Assembly (NCBI RefSeq): GCF_901709675.1
Contig: NC_051088.1
Location: 20,312,693-20,376,692, forward strand
Direction: 5' to 3'
DNA: 64,000 nt
Source: Syngnathus acus
Lineage: Eukaryota > Chordata > Actinopteri > Syngnathiformes > Syngnathidae
The position numbers were made by a program, and so were the translations under genes. Numbering within the stretch: position 1 is the stretch's first letter; each line of letters opens with the position of its first letter. A model generated the notes under the pieces. It made no database searches, was not told the DNA's origin, and saw only the letters and a program-made list of their open reading frames with translations. Of the stretch, positions 47,410 to 58,116 are shown piece by piece.

Positions 47410-47918
47410 TCACACAAGCGTCTCTGGCAGTGCGTCTGGACTGTCTGAAGATAGCAGCTGCCATATTTGCCAGCGGTCCCTCTGCCAGTCCTGCCACTCC
47501 GGGCTGTGCGGCATCAGGGGCCCATCCGAGTTCTTCTGCTCTGCATTTGGGTTCTTGCACTGCAGGGGATGCTGCTGCGCTGCTGCAAGCTGAGGTGAAC
47601 TTTGACAAGGAGCCAGGCGGTGATGAGCGTTATAAGGGGGAGGGAACCGGCCACTCTCGTTCGGGTTTACCCATCCTTTCAATCCCGACGTCGTGCAGGC
47701 TCCATGAGCAGGTTCGAGAGCAGAACGATTGATGGCAGGTTGCGGGTGAGGGCTAGTGCAAACACGGGTCAGCGGCAGGTGAGGTCTGCACTCAGCAATG
47801 CCTGGCACTGTCCTCGTTGGCGGTGCCATCAACTGCTGTCTGCTATCACCATGGAGTCCATCAAGTCCTTCCTGTGAGCTGCGGGAGCTTCCCTCAGACA
47901 CGTTGCCGTGGGAACCTT
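47410..47918 (-). CDS. arhgap6: ARHGAP6 terminal coding exon
   Basis: 509 nt including the stop. Low-complexity Ser/Pro/Gln-rich body with FPPPYN, then a conserved C-terminus: [19 protein letters not shown] and DALPETLV. Acceptor tttctcag. Confidence 0.94.
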
Positions 47919-50900
47919 CTGAGAAAACAGCCATGATATCAATGGAATTATTTACTGTTTACTGTTTGTCATATATGTGCAGCAAGTCCACCTAACATGG
48001 AGATTTCATATCGACTGCGTACTTCACAGTGATTTAGACCCCTTTCCTTCTGGAAACAGAATTTAGCAATAGAAAGAAAATAATAATTTCCTTCCCTTCT
48101 GCATCAATATATCGCCATATGTGCACCGATTTTATTTGCTTCATGAACCAGTTGGATTTTTTTCCTGCTAGATGGCATTGTTTGTTTAAATAAAGGGGTT
48201 TTAGCAATGGGAGGTCAGTGTGCTTCAGCCCAATTTTGAACAAACAAATAATAACTGGTTCAGGAAGCAAATTTGAAGCTTCATATTCCCACCACTAATG
48301 TAGGCTACCCAAGATGCTAAAAAGTAATAAATCAAACTATAATGTTAATATTTAGCTAAGCTACTCCCCTTTTTATGCAGGGGATGCTGCAGGGATTGAA
48401 GTTTGACGTTCCGACAGAGCCCAAGTTGTCAGGCAGGCAGCTCACCTGCATAAGTTTGGTCTTTGAGTGCTGGTTTCAAAGTCGTGTGCCACGTACCCCA
48501 AATGTTAGCATGCTCCTCCGATATACAGTCTAAAGTAAGCAAGGTCAAATTATTGCATGCGGAACCCGTAGTGTAAAAAGAAAGACAGAGATTGGTCTGA
48601 GATTTACAGCTCACCTGGTGCCACCCTGCTGTCGGCTCCAGACTCCCCTGCCCAGCCCACTGCCTGTCCCATCAGCGTACTACCTGGCTTCCCTGCCTCG
48701 CTTCTGCGTTCGCTTAGAATGGGGGAGTTATTGTCATATGGGGACACTTCCCCGCTGGACGGCTTGTTGGAGTCACTGGAGGAGTGGCGTTCGCTCAGGG
48801 TGAAGGGCTCCTCAGACTGGAGTAGATCGGTACTCCTTCAGGAAAAAGTAAATTGGGCTGAAAGACGGGATGAAACAGGAGGACAAAATAATCTTTGTAT
48901 TGTACGCAGAAGAACTCACTGTGACGCTTTTCGTCTCAGTAGGTAGTCTACCACATCGGTGTCTGTCTCCTGTAGACTCATTAAAACTTCATTTTGAAGG
49001 TCAGGTGGGACCTAAACAAAAGGTAATTTGAATTAATTAAATCAAGGTTTAGAATCTCCCTGCTCAAGGCAACAATTGAAGAAGGTCAATATCTGTCTGT
49101 ATTTTCTGTATTTTTGCCCAATCTTTAATCAAATCTGACTCAACCTGATTTACAAAAGAACTTAGAGAAGTCATATCCGCACCCTCATCTCAAAAACGTT
49201 TGCTCTTACCAGACACCAAGAGGTCTGATGTGATTAATTGGCTTACTGTAGGAATGTAAGCCTCAGGGGAGTGGCAGTGGCAGATTACGAAACATTACAG
49301 TTTCAGACCTAAAATGACCTGAGCTGCCAGTCTGCACTGTTAGAGAATCCCGAGAAGAGACATGAACAAAGCCAGCAAAGAATAAGATAATCCGTGTAAA
49401 ATTGTGACCTTTCCTGACTCCACATCAGAGATTTCATGCATGAGTGTTCCTTTTTGTTTTGGAAAGAAGGCGTTCAAATGTCTGGGTGAAATATTTTCTG
49501 ATGCTTTGGTCAGAAATTTGGCAGAATGTACTTACTGACAAGAAAAGTCATTTTCTGTCGACACAAAAATGTGAAAGTGCATCAGCTGGAGGAAGTGAGG
49601 ATAAGCCAACTGACCATGAAGAGGGTTTGGTAGCTGGCGATCATTCTCTGTAACGTGGCGATAACGGCTGTGCTCTCTTCGGCCCGGGCTGAGCTCTGGA
49701 CGCTGAACTCCTTGTCTGAAGATTTGAGTTTATGGAGCAGGTTGGGGCCGAAGATGGTGGCAAGGTTTAAGGAAGTCATCTTGTTCCCCGTGATCTGAAA
49801 TGGAAAAAGTCAATCTTAATATAACGCCCACTCAAAATGGGCTCGCATTTAGCAAATGCAGTCCTGGATCCACCCTTGTCTGCTTTCACATATGTGGGTC
49901 GGAGCAATCAAGTCTGCCCCCGTTTTTGGCTGTGGAAACTTTTAGTAAATCTGACTTAACAGTTGCAGCCCTGCAGTTCATTTTTGTCTGTGAGGAATGA
50001 CTTTACCTCCTGTTTGTCTTTGTCTTGCCTGTCATGGGCATGGTCAGCTACAGTGGACAGGAACTCCAGGAGGCGATGAAGTGTGTCACTGTTGGATGCT
50101 GGAAGCAGGTACACTAGTAGCTGCATCACACTTTGCTGCTCATCTGGATCCAGCACTTCAACAGGGACAGGTCAAATAGCATTAGCAGACAAGCTGAGGT
50201 GTCCTTGGGTTATTTTGTCTGCTGGGCAAGGAGGGAGCATACATGTAGTGTTTATGAAGGCAGTGTAGAGTTCCTTGGTGAGAAGTGGGTCAGGCATGTC
50301 CCTAAGGAACTCCTTCAACAAAGCTGCAACATCGTGAACGCTGTGCTCTTCATCTAGATGGACATCAACGCCACGGTCAAACTCCTCTCGTAACTAAAGC
50401 AGGGAGAAAAATTTGGGTTAAATTTACTGAATACTGAATTAAATATAATGCTTCATTTTGGAGGATAATGGCTTGTCCCCCAAAACCACAAATCTCTTTA
50501 TGTAGAATTAAATCGAGCACCAACCTGTCGAACTCTTTTCTTTGAACTTCCCACCCTAAAAATTCCCACTGTCTGCAAACCTGAGTGTAGAAATGATAAA
50601 AAAAAAACTTTAACTGGAATATCCCCGACAATTTAAAGCCTTAACCATAACACAAGCATAAGGGTAGATTATACATACCGTATTTCTCAATGTGTTGACA
50701 ACAGCTGTCAACTACACGAGGCACCTGGCGATATATAGGGTTGAGACTCAGACGTTTGTCCCTGTGCTTCTCCTTCTTACTTGGCGTCTCGGCAGGCAGA
50801 GAGAGCTGCAGCGCCTCCAGCAGGCGGGACTGGTTGTCGTCCAGATCCGTGATGGAATCCACCGACATGCCACCCTGCAGCCGAAACATGAGTTTTCATT

Positions 50901-53839
50901 TGTCCAAACAGCAAACAACTCCCGACCGACCAACTCACCCGTCTGCGCACACGTGGTGCCGCCTCAGGCGTGTTGGGCGATGTTGATTCATTAGCTGTCT
51001 CCGACGTCGAGCTCAATGAGGAGTTGCTGCTTGAGAGCTCCTTATTGGACGATCGCTTAGTCGCAAACTGTAGATGATGCAAGAAATTTACTTTGAATGT
51101 GTAAAAACTTCTCATTGTTTTTGGATTTCATGACTGGACGTGCATGCATGCATAATGACCTGGAGAATGGAAGAGACAAGGTCAGACGAGTCCTTGTGCT
51201 CTTCTCGTTGTGGCGGATCCTGACGATAGCCATCTTGGCGTTGTCTATGCGTCCTGTCGTTTGCTATGACCTGGGAGAGAGGTATACTGAAGGCCTGAGG
51301 AACACCCTCTGGGAGACAAAAAACACAGAGAGAGAAAAAGATGGATAACAATCTAGATTATGCCGCAAAAATAACAAAATACTAATAAATAAGAGCAAGA
51401 TGGAAAAATGGAAAAACATTCATGCTTCTCTTGGAGGTTATTTGTGTTTGTTTTGTGAAGTGACACTTTCGTCTCATCGTAAAATTTTACAATCATACTA
51501 CCACAAGTCTGTAAATCATAAAAAGTAGTAAATTATTTTTTATCACGTTCTGCATGCCTCTTTTTTTTTTACATTTGCATAATGCGAATGAAGAAGGAGG
51601 GAAAACAGAAGAGACAAACTGCATCCAGTAACCACAACTGAAGGGTTAGTGGCTCAATGTGACCACAGACATGGCAGAACAACAGAATTCCTTTTGCACA
51701 AATTGAAAGCATCTGCTAAGCACAAGATACATGCAGGGCAGCACGTATGCACCAAATCACCATCTGTCCTGCACGATGACCATCATGCATCAATGTCAAG
51801 ACCAAATTGATCAAGCCAGTGCATCCTCATGTACAACATGCATGTGTGCGTGTGAATAACGTCTTTAAGGGCCAACATTTAGGTCAGGCATCCCCAATCG
51901 TCGCAGCTCATTGTGTACCGGGGTGCACAGATAGACTGACAATATATCCTCAATGCAGAATATAAGCCAGGACCAGATACCCCAATTTGGCAATTACTAG
52001 TATCCAATCAGGAGTATAAGACAGCTATGCCCTCCCCAATGCATTCTGTTGTAACTAAAAATGGATGAGAGCGGAAATTTACACAAAAGCTGAAAACACC
52101 AAGACTTGAAAACCAGTCTTAAAGTAAACATTTTTAAAATCACACTGGTATGTACAAAACCCTGAGACAAAAATGTTTGTTTTTACTAGATTGTTGTCAT
52201 GTATAATAAATTCATGTTGGTGCTTTTCAGTATTGAAAGTTCACTAATTTACATAATTTGTCAAATTCTGAGATGAGTTAAACCCGTCAGCTGAGTGCAT
52301 ATTTGCATGTGTTGTTGAGTTTCAATAAGAGCGTGTTTACTGATAGAGCCCGGACTCACCAGTTTGAAAAGAAAACCCTGTTTTACCTTACTTGCATCTC
52401 CAACCACCGCCTGGCCTCCTTTAAGACCTACATGTTCTCCAGCCAAATATGCTGTGCTCAGCATGCAGTCCTTCCACTTAATTTAAATACAAACTGTAAA
52501 CAGATACTTAATCTTTTATACCCTCTGTTCACTTGACAAAGACCGTCTCGCCAGAGTAAGAAAGGAGGGGCAGAGTTTTGGCAACAATAACATAAAAGAG
52601 TCTGTGAGATTACGAAACAAGCCGCTAAATATTAAAAAACATGACATACCTTTGTCTTTGCTCTTCTCTTTGGATAAAGAATCCAGCTTCCTCCGCAGTG
52701 ACTTTTTCCTCTTCTGTCCATCTGTACAGGAATAAAAGTAATTTACCTGAATGCATCTGGTCAAGATGTCATTATCTGCTGTACTTTATTCCGATCTTGA
52801 TAAGTTTATAAACCAAGCAAGGAATACTCGAGTAAGTTTCACAAACTAGAGAATGGCTCAAAATTTGTAAGTGAAATATTTAATCACCACCAGTGACTAA
52901 AATGTTAAATGTAGTGTTGAGTTCACTTTTTTAAAGGTTAATGTGTTTGTTCAGATCTGAACGTTGTCTTATATCTTTAGAAAGGAGGCAAAAATAAATT
53001 GAAAACATTGCTGCGGTAAACATGATACATGGCTCCGGAACTATCTGATTCAATGACCTGGAAACTCTGAAAGTTGTGGCACACATTATTTAAAATCCTT
53101 GCAATTCTTACGTAAACACTTGGTGCTATTGCTGAGTCCCTTGTGCTGCTCCTCATACTGATTTAGCAACCTCAGTTTGAACCCCAGATGTTCTCCTGTA
53201 TCACGAGTCACTCTGGGAAATGTAACTACGTCCCACTACAGCGTCGCGTTTGCTGCTTACGTCAGAACGGTTTCAGTTTCCCCGAGCGTCCGAGCACCAC
53301 TGATGAATCTCCAAATCTTCAACCATACCACTGTTGTTTGATTTTCACCATGTTTCTTATGACACTAGAGAAAGTTGAGCATCCCGTTTTGTAAACAAGT
53401 TGGAAGTAAAGGGAGAGCTGAGGAAATGGCGTGTGAAAGAAGAGAAAGCAGATGAAATAGACAGCACAGGGGTGGGGTTAGAGGGGAGATGGGAAATGGT
53501 TTAATTTTGGGGGATTTTTGACAGATGGCTCAGAAAGCTCAACGGAAATCTGATGAACTTTGGATTTGACAACAATGTCTGGTAAACCTTAGTTGTGAGT
53601 GTCCCCAGTGAGTGTTTCAGCAGTGCAACCAGTTATGCAACAATGCATTAAAGAGGTGGAGAAACACATAGAACCCTACCTTTTGGCACAGTAATCTGAC
53701 ATCCAACATCATAGTCTTGGTGTAAGCGGGCATAGGCCACTTCCTGGAGCCGAGCCCTCTCCAGTTCAGACAGGCTCTGTATGGCAACTGGAGTCAGATG
53801 AACACTCTGGCCAGACAGGCTATTCCAGGTGAAGTCACC
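47410..53839 (-). CDS. arhgap6: ARHGAP6 Rho GTPase-activating protein, thirteen exons, 5' partial
   Basis: RhoGAP protein; family knowledge: it stimulates GTP hydrolysis by RhoA and remodels actin, with extra roles reported independent of GAP activity. Exons (minus): 53839-53680, 52721-52650, 51308-51160, 51067-50939, 50874-50679, 50580-50525, 50393-50243, 50155-50007, 49794-49615, 49011-48920, 48835-48615, 48529-48446, 47918-47410. They total 2148 nt, in phase throughout: 715 residues plus stop (human about 974). Seen: pre-GAP motif [20 protein letters not shown]; RhoGAP domain about residues 212-414 of this piece with the arginine finger in GIFRVGS (codon 50557-50555), [12 protein letters not shown], and [14 protein letters not shown]-terminal [10 protein letters not shown] and the end [20 protein letters not shown]. 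The N-terminal exon, about 220 residues in human, is not in the window. AMELX, nested in intron 1 in mammals, was not seen. Confidence 0.95.
47919..48445 (-). other. ARHGAP6 last intron
   Basis: 527 bp, about a third of it a hAT-like MITE copy (48138-48297). Confidence 0.85.
48138..48297. mobile_element. hAT-like MITE copy in ARHGAP6 last intron
   Basis: gcttcatgaaccagttggat on the left and aactggttcaggaagcaaat then ttgaagcttcatattcccac on the right. Related to 9943-10148 and with inverted ends. It sits between the last two coding exons of ARHGAP6. Confidence 0.6.
48446..48529 (-). CDS. arhgap6: ARHGAP6 exon
   Basis: 84 nt. Encodes [20 protein letters not shown], matching the human IWGTWHSTLK segment. 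Acceptor tactttag, donor gtgagc; phase 1. Confidence 0.92.
48615..48835 (-). CDS. arhgap6: ARHGAP6 Ser-rich exon
   Basis: 221 nt. Encodes [20 protein letters not shown] then [10 protein letters not shown], followed by a Gly/Ala-rich segment not well conserved with human. Acceptor cctgaag, donor gtgagc. Confidence 0.9.
48920..49011 (-). CDS. arhgap6: ARHGAP6 exon after GAP domain
   Basis: 92 nt. Encodes [20 protein letters not shown] then [10 protein letters not shown]. Acceptor ttgtttag, donor gtgagt. Confidence 0.93.
49012..49614 (-). other. ARHGAP6 intron, 603 bp
   Basis: Lies between the RhoGAP C-terminal exon and the VPPDLQ exon; no repeat recognised. Confidence 0.85.
49615..49794 (-). 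CDS. arhgap6: ARHGAP6 RhoGAP C-terminal exon
   Basis: 180 nt, 60 codons. Encodes [20 protein letters not shown], whose Asn is the conserved GAP residue, then [18 protein letters not shown]. Acceptor catttcag, donor gtcagt. Confidence 0.95.
50007..50155 (-). CDS. arhgap6: ARHGAP6 RhoGAP exon
   Basis: 149 nt. Encodes [20 protein letters not shown] through [18 protein letters not shown]. Acceptor ctgttgaag, donor gtaaag. Confidence 0.95.
50243..50393 (-). CDS. arhgap6: ARHGAP6 RhoGAP exon
   Basis: 151 nt. Encodes [20 protein letters not shown], then [20 protein letters not shown] and AFINTT, with the conserved K...R pair of the GAP fold. Acceptor gctttag, donor gtatgc. Confidence 0.95.
50525..50580 (-). 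CDS. arhgap6: ARHGAP6 small exon with catalytic arginine finger
   Basis: 56 nt. Encodes [18 protein letters not shown]; the Arg in GIFRVG is the RhoGAP arginine finger inserted into the GTPase active site. Acceptor acactcag, donor gttggt. Confirmed by phase with both neighbours. Confidence 0.95.
50679..50874 (-). CDS. arhgap6: ARHGAP6 exon, RhoGAP domain start
   Basis: 196 nt. Encodes [15 protein letters not shown] and, further on, [20 protein letters not shown]. Preceded by a 64-bp intron (50875-50938), very short for a vertebrate but with good signals on both sides. Acceptor cggctgcag, donor gtatgt. Confidence 0.95.
50939..51067 (-). CDS. arhgap6: ARHGAP6 Ser/Thr-rich exon
   Basis: 129 nt, 43 codons. 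Encodes [17 protein letters not shown] then [18 protein letters not shown], nearly identical to human. Acceptor catctacag, donor gtgagt; phase 0. Confidence 0.94.
51160..51308 (-). CDS. arhgap6: ARHGAP6 exon upstream of GAP domain
   Basis: 149 nt. Encodes [19 protein letters not shown], then a stretch more divergent from human ([20 protein letters not shown]), then [10 protein letters not shown]. Acceptor tctcccag, donor gtcatt (weak at +3 and +4). Confidence 0.9.
51309..52649 (-). other. ARHGAP6 intron, 1341 bp
   Basis: AT-rich; no repeat or further exon recognised. The longest intron between the exons seen here. Confidence 0.8.
52650..52721 (-). CDS. arhgap6: ARHGAP6 basic exon
   Basis: 72 nt. 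Encodes [20 protein letters not shown], a lysine/arginine-rich segment. Acceptor cctgtacag, donor gtatgt; phase 1 at both ends. Confidence 0.93.
52722..53679 (-). other. ARHGAP6 intron, 958 bp
   Basis: No repeat or coding exon recognised. Confidence 0.8.
53680..53839 (-). CDS. arhgap6: ARHGAP6 exon (first one in window)
   Basis: 160 nt. Encodes [15 protein letters not shown] and [20 protein letters not shown], ending in CQITVPK plus one base. Acceptor ctccacag, donor gtaggg. It corresponds to the human exon after the large first intron. Confidence 0.93.
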
Positions 53840-54598
53840 CTGTGGAGAAGTAAAGCATTAGTAGTACATCACCTTGGTTCTGACCTGAACCTGTAGGTAC
53901 ATGTTATATAATCTAGGGATGCATAGAAAATTCGGGCATTGAAAATCTTTGGCCCAGAAGTGGATTTTCAGTTTCGGACTAAAAGACAATGACAAGCAAA
54001 AATCCACTCCAAAGGCCACAGAGATGTCATGTGTTTCAGCTGTTAGCTGGGAAATTTGCAACTTAGTATGTACTACATAGATGTTGTGATTGGTTGACAC
54101 AACATTTGGACTCTACCAAACAATTGTCAAAACTGTTTATGTCATCATCACATCCTCCCCCATGTACAAAAACAAGTTTTACAACCCGGCAGCCTAATGT
54201 TAACCCTTAACTGTAGCACGCCATGGATGGGTGAGAATAAGAGCCCTTTAAAAATTGCAGCTCTCACAATCTCGAAATTGCATTGTCTGAGATTGTCATT
54301 TTGGTCCCAAAATTTCTGTTCATCTCTAGTACAAAGACACAATTGGTCGTCACTCCCCCGGCCCATTGTCTGTATAGGATTACAGTAAATGGGGCTTCTA
54401 TTCAAACTCATCACCCTTTCTCTCATAGACATAAAGGAATGCATGACCAGTGTGTCGGATGAGTCATCGAAACCAGCTGGGCCGCAAAGCTTCCCAAAAT
54501 ACACACAATTCAATTAAATTTGGCCAACAGATGAAGCTGTAACCCTGTTGTGCTGGGCAGAGGAAAATATGCGTGATGAGTCAAGACCTTGGAAACCT

Positions 54599-54614
54599 CC
54601 CCCCCCCCCCCCCT
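54599..54614. repeat. poly(C) tract
   Basis: About 16 consecutive C followed by T5. Confidence 0.9.
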
Positions 54615-57600
54615 TTTTAAATGCAGAGTACATCTTTTTACAGGTGTGTTACGGAGAGCAGCCTTTTTTGATTGTCACGTGACATGACTTTGTGAAACTG
54701 TTGGTTTTAGAATGCTGTCATTCATATAGAGTACATATAATGCTTTTCACTGCAGGACGCTTTGTCTTTTGTGATGACAAGACTAAAACAATTCTCCTCC
54801 CCTATCCCTTCCCCAACCCTCTTTGGTATGTCATCAGACCTCAGCTCTCAGAGGTTAACAGTACTGAACTTAACCAACCTAAAATCCATCCATCCATCCC
54901 CATCAAGGATCCTGCTGGGCAGAACCAGCTCAACCAGCAAGAGGCTTCTTATTTACCTTTTCCAACTGTTAAGTCTTTCAAATTGTGTGTGCGTGTGTGC
55001 ATGCATGTGTGTGAAAGGCAACTTTGTTTTTAGCAGCACTTGTGAGAGTACTTGTGACCTCAATGCGCATTAAGTGGGGCCCACAAGCAAAAGAGCTGGT
55101 ATTGCACTGAAAGACTCGGGGGTATGCCAAATAATTTGCAACCCTCGCCCCCCAAAAATTATTTGGCAAAAAAAATTTCAATTGTGTAATCAGTGGTCCC
55201 CGAGTTGCTTCTTGGTTATAATGGTGGTCTCTTGGACAAAACCAGTTGAAAGCCCCTGCTTTAGGTGACCAATGCTGCTTGCACATACAGAGAGCTGCAG
55301 CAAGTAATTTGTTATTTTCTACAAAGGGATAAAAGAATATGTTGGTTTCCGTGGCAATACGCAGACAGTCTAAGGGCCAGGGAGTGAGAGAAATATTGCT
55401 ATGGCAACACAGGCAGTGGGCACTTGTTGTCATGATGCTCTGCATAAATTATTCCCAAATAGAGAGTCTTTCAATGTGAGCAAGGTGAATCTCGCTCCTG
55501 AAATGGATCACCATCGACCCAAACTTATTGGCAGCCCCACATTATATGCAGCTAGTCATATACATCACACACACCTTTTTGTTCCGGTGTGAAAGACATT
55601 AATGTCATCTGTGCCGAAAGCGGTATGTATTGACTGCAATGCATGCATGCGTGTGTGTGTGTTTGTGTGTGCGCGTGTGGTAGTCAGTTTGCATCTGTAT
55701 AGTAATCAGTATTTCATAGTATTCAGGTATTTTTCCGTGCTTTGTCAAATTGATTGTGGCCATTCAATTTAACAAAGCTATTGTGAAGAAATAAAGCTGT
55801 CCAATATGCAAGGTTGTTTCGAGGAGCACACAACTTTGAGATTGTTAACATGGTGCTGTTAATAATGACTTATTTGATCACAATATGACTTTGAGGTACT
55901 CGGGTCAAATTCAGGATAAACACAGATGCACATCTGGTAAAGTCCAACTAGTCATTCTGGGCAGCCGTACAGTCAATTACGCACAACATGTGCTGCAATA
56001 TTCCAGGCAGGTACCAGGGGCCCAGAAGAGGAGCTGTTATTGTGGAAACAGATACCAAAGGAACATTTGAGGAATTCTTTCTCTTTACATTTTTGATCGA
56101 CTTTCTTTTTGTTTCCGCTGCCTTGAAATGACCCCTGAGCAGAGTTCATGTCCAGCAGCAATATAAAGGAAAAATCTGTCTTTTAAATCTGTTAATACTC
56201 ATGTGTCTCTATGTCTTTTGCAGGTTATGCACGTCATGGATTGCTTTAACTGACATTGTTCCTCCCCTTGACAAACCTTCTCAAGGTTTACATCTGCTTG
56301 CAATTACTGACCACCTAGACTCATCAGCCAGCACTCTTCTTATGTTGTGCATAGGCCTATGTTCCTGCGCTTAATGCATGCTTGTACATGTACCTGTCCA
56401 ATTCAGAAGATTAATAGGTTTTTCCATCTTTTTAAACTCATCCTCAATTTGGCTTGAGGGAAACCGAAGTGATGAGTGTTACATCCTCAAACATTGATAT
56501 TAGTTCATGAAACTGACTACACTCTTAATGAGTTCCAAAAGCAGACCTGTAGTAACAGTTTTTAACAACTACTTTGACAGTGCTTCTTATTGTAGCTGTG
56601 CTAGTAAAGCACAATACAGAAAGGTGTTTTGAATAGTTTGTTGACTTTCTTTCGCTTTATTTACCTTTACTTTATTTGGGAAACTTGTCTTTTAGCATAC
56701 AAGTAGTATTGTTTGTCCCTTGTGAGTGAGACTGATTGATTGTTGATGGAGGTGGCGCCATGCATGCCTGCGTGACTGTGTATGCCTCAGTATGCTTTTA
56801 AAGCCTCAATTTTGTGTTATGTGTGAATGACACTAAAAGAAAGGTCAGCACCAGCCAAACAAGACTCAGCGGACAGCACTTGTCGGCGAGTGGTTTAAAA
56901 CTGCCAGACGAAATTATCCACAGAGAATTGTCCCTACGTGATGTCTCGTATACATTTGAAAGTGTTTTTGTTTACATTTTGGTATATTTTGTTGTTCATA
57001 TTTTATTCTTCTGTACAGTGTAATTGAGCAGTCAAGGATGATTACATAAAGTAGTATGCTCAGTAGCTGTTAATTTAAAAGAAAAACATTATATTATTCA
57101 GTATACAAATTTATTATTTATTTTCTGTGAAATGCAGTTTCTGCTGAAAAGCATACAATTCAACAGAAGAAAGTGAACCGAGGAAAAAAAAAAACGAGAA
57201 ACTGTATGTAGCTGTATTTTTTTCTATTGCATGCTTTGACAGCTAAATTATGAGTAAAAATCAAGTTCTCCTCCTTTGTTGGTGTTTTATATTCAAATCA
57301 CACTCGCTTCTTTACTCAACTTTCCTTCCTTGGGGCCTGGCAAAGATTGTTAAACATTGGCAAAAATACTTGAGAAAATAAATCTGTTGAAGTAAACAGT
57401 AACTAAGCTTATTTAAAATGTCACAACCTGCCAAGTTGCAACAGATGAAAATTAGCTATGAGCTATAATTTGGCATATTTACGTGTAAATGTTCATTAAT
57501 ATGCACTCCGCTTTTGTAAATGGAATTATAATAAAAAATAAATAAACAAATTATGTAAACAGACATTTTGCTCCATCTTGTGGTCTGATCAGTAATTGGG

Positions 57601-57946
57601 TTCGTGTAATACAGTACGCCAGAATGCCTATCGAGGCCTATCATGGTCAGCCAAAATCACAAACACACTAAACTGGACTTGCCCTGCCATGAGAATTAAG
57701 AAGCTCCCCTTTTTATGCAGAGCGCAGTTTTTAGGTCCGTCGGGGAAGCGGCATCTCTCTGTGTCGGAACGCGGTTTATCAAAATCACAAACATGGTAAA
57801 CTAGACTTGACATGAAAATCAATTTGTGCCCATTTTTGCGCCGGGTGCATTAGCGCCCGTCTACCAAAATATGCCCATTATGTTTTTTTTTCCTTTTCGC
57901 TCATTGGTGATCGGCCCCCCAAATCCTAATCGTGTCAAACCTATTA

Positions 57947-58116
57947 CCGTAATTTTCGGACTATAAGTCGCACCGGAGTATAAGTCGCACCAGCCATAAA
58001 ATGCCCAAAAAAGTGAAAAAACCCCATATATATGTATATAAATCGCTCCTGAGTATAAGTCGCCCCCCCACCCAAACTATGAAAAAAAACCGCGACTTAT
58101 AGTCCGAAAATTACGG
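57947..58116. mobile_element. MITE with perfect 25-bp TIRs and TA flanks
   Basis: Ends ccgtaattttcggactataa gtcgc and its exact reverse complement, each bordered by TA. The interior repeats the word gtataagtcgcacc/cgcccc. About 170 bp, no ORF. The TA duplication suggests a Tc1/mariner-type mobiliser. A relic is in MID1 intron 6. Confidence 0.85.

Noticed and set aside
47430-47877. Plus-strand open frames of 91-100 codons
   Set aside because: Antisense of the ARHGAP6 terminal exon.
57456-57644. Short minus-strand open frame with a WW-domain-like pattern (YYTNPITDQTTRW)
   Set aside because: Too short, lacks the first Trp in place, no splice sites in phase; the neighbouring sequence is partly duplicated (57650 and 57775), suggesting repeat DNA.
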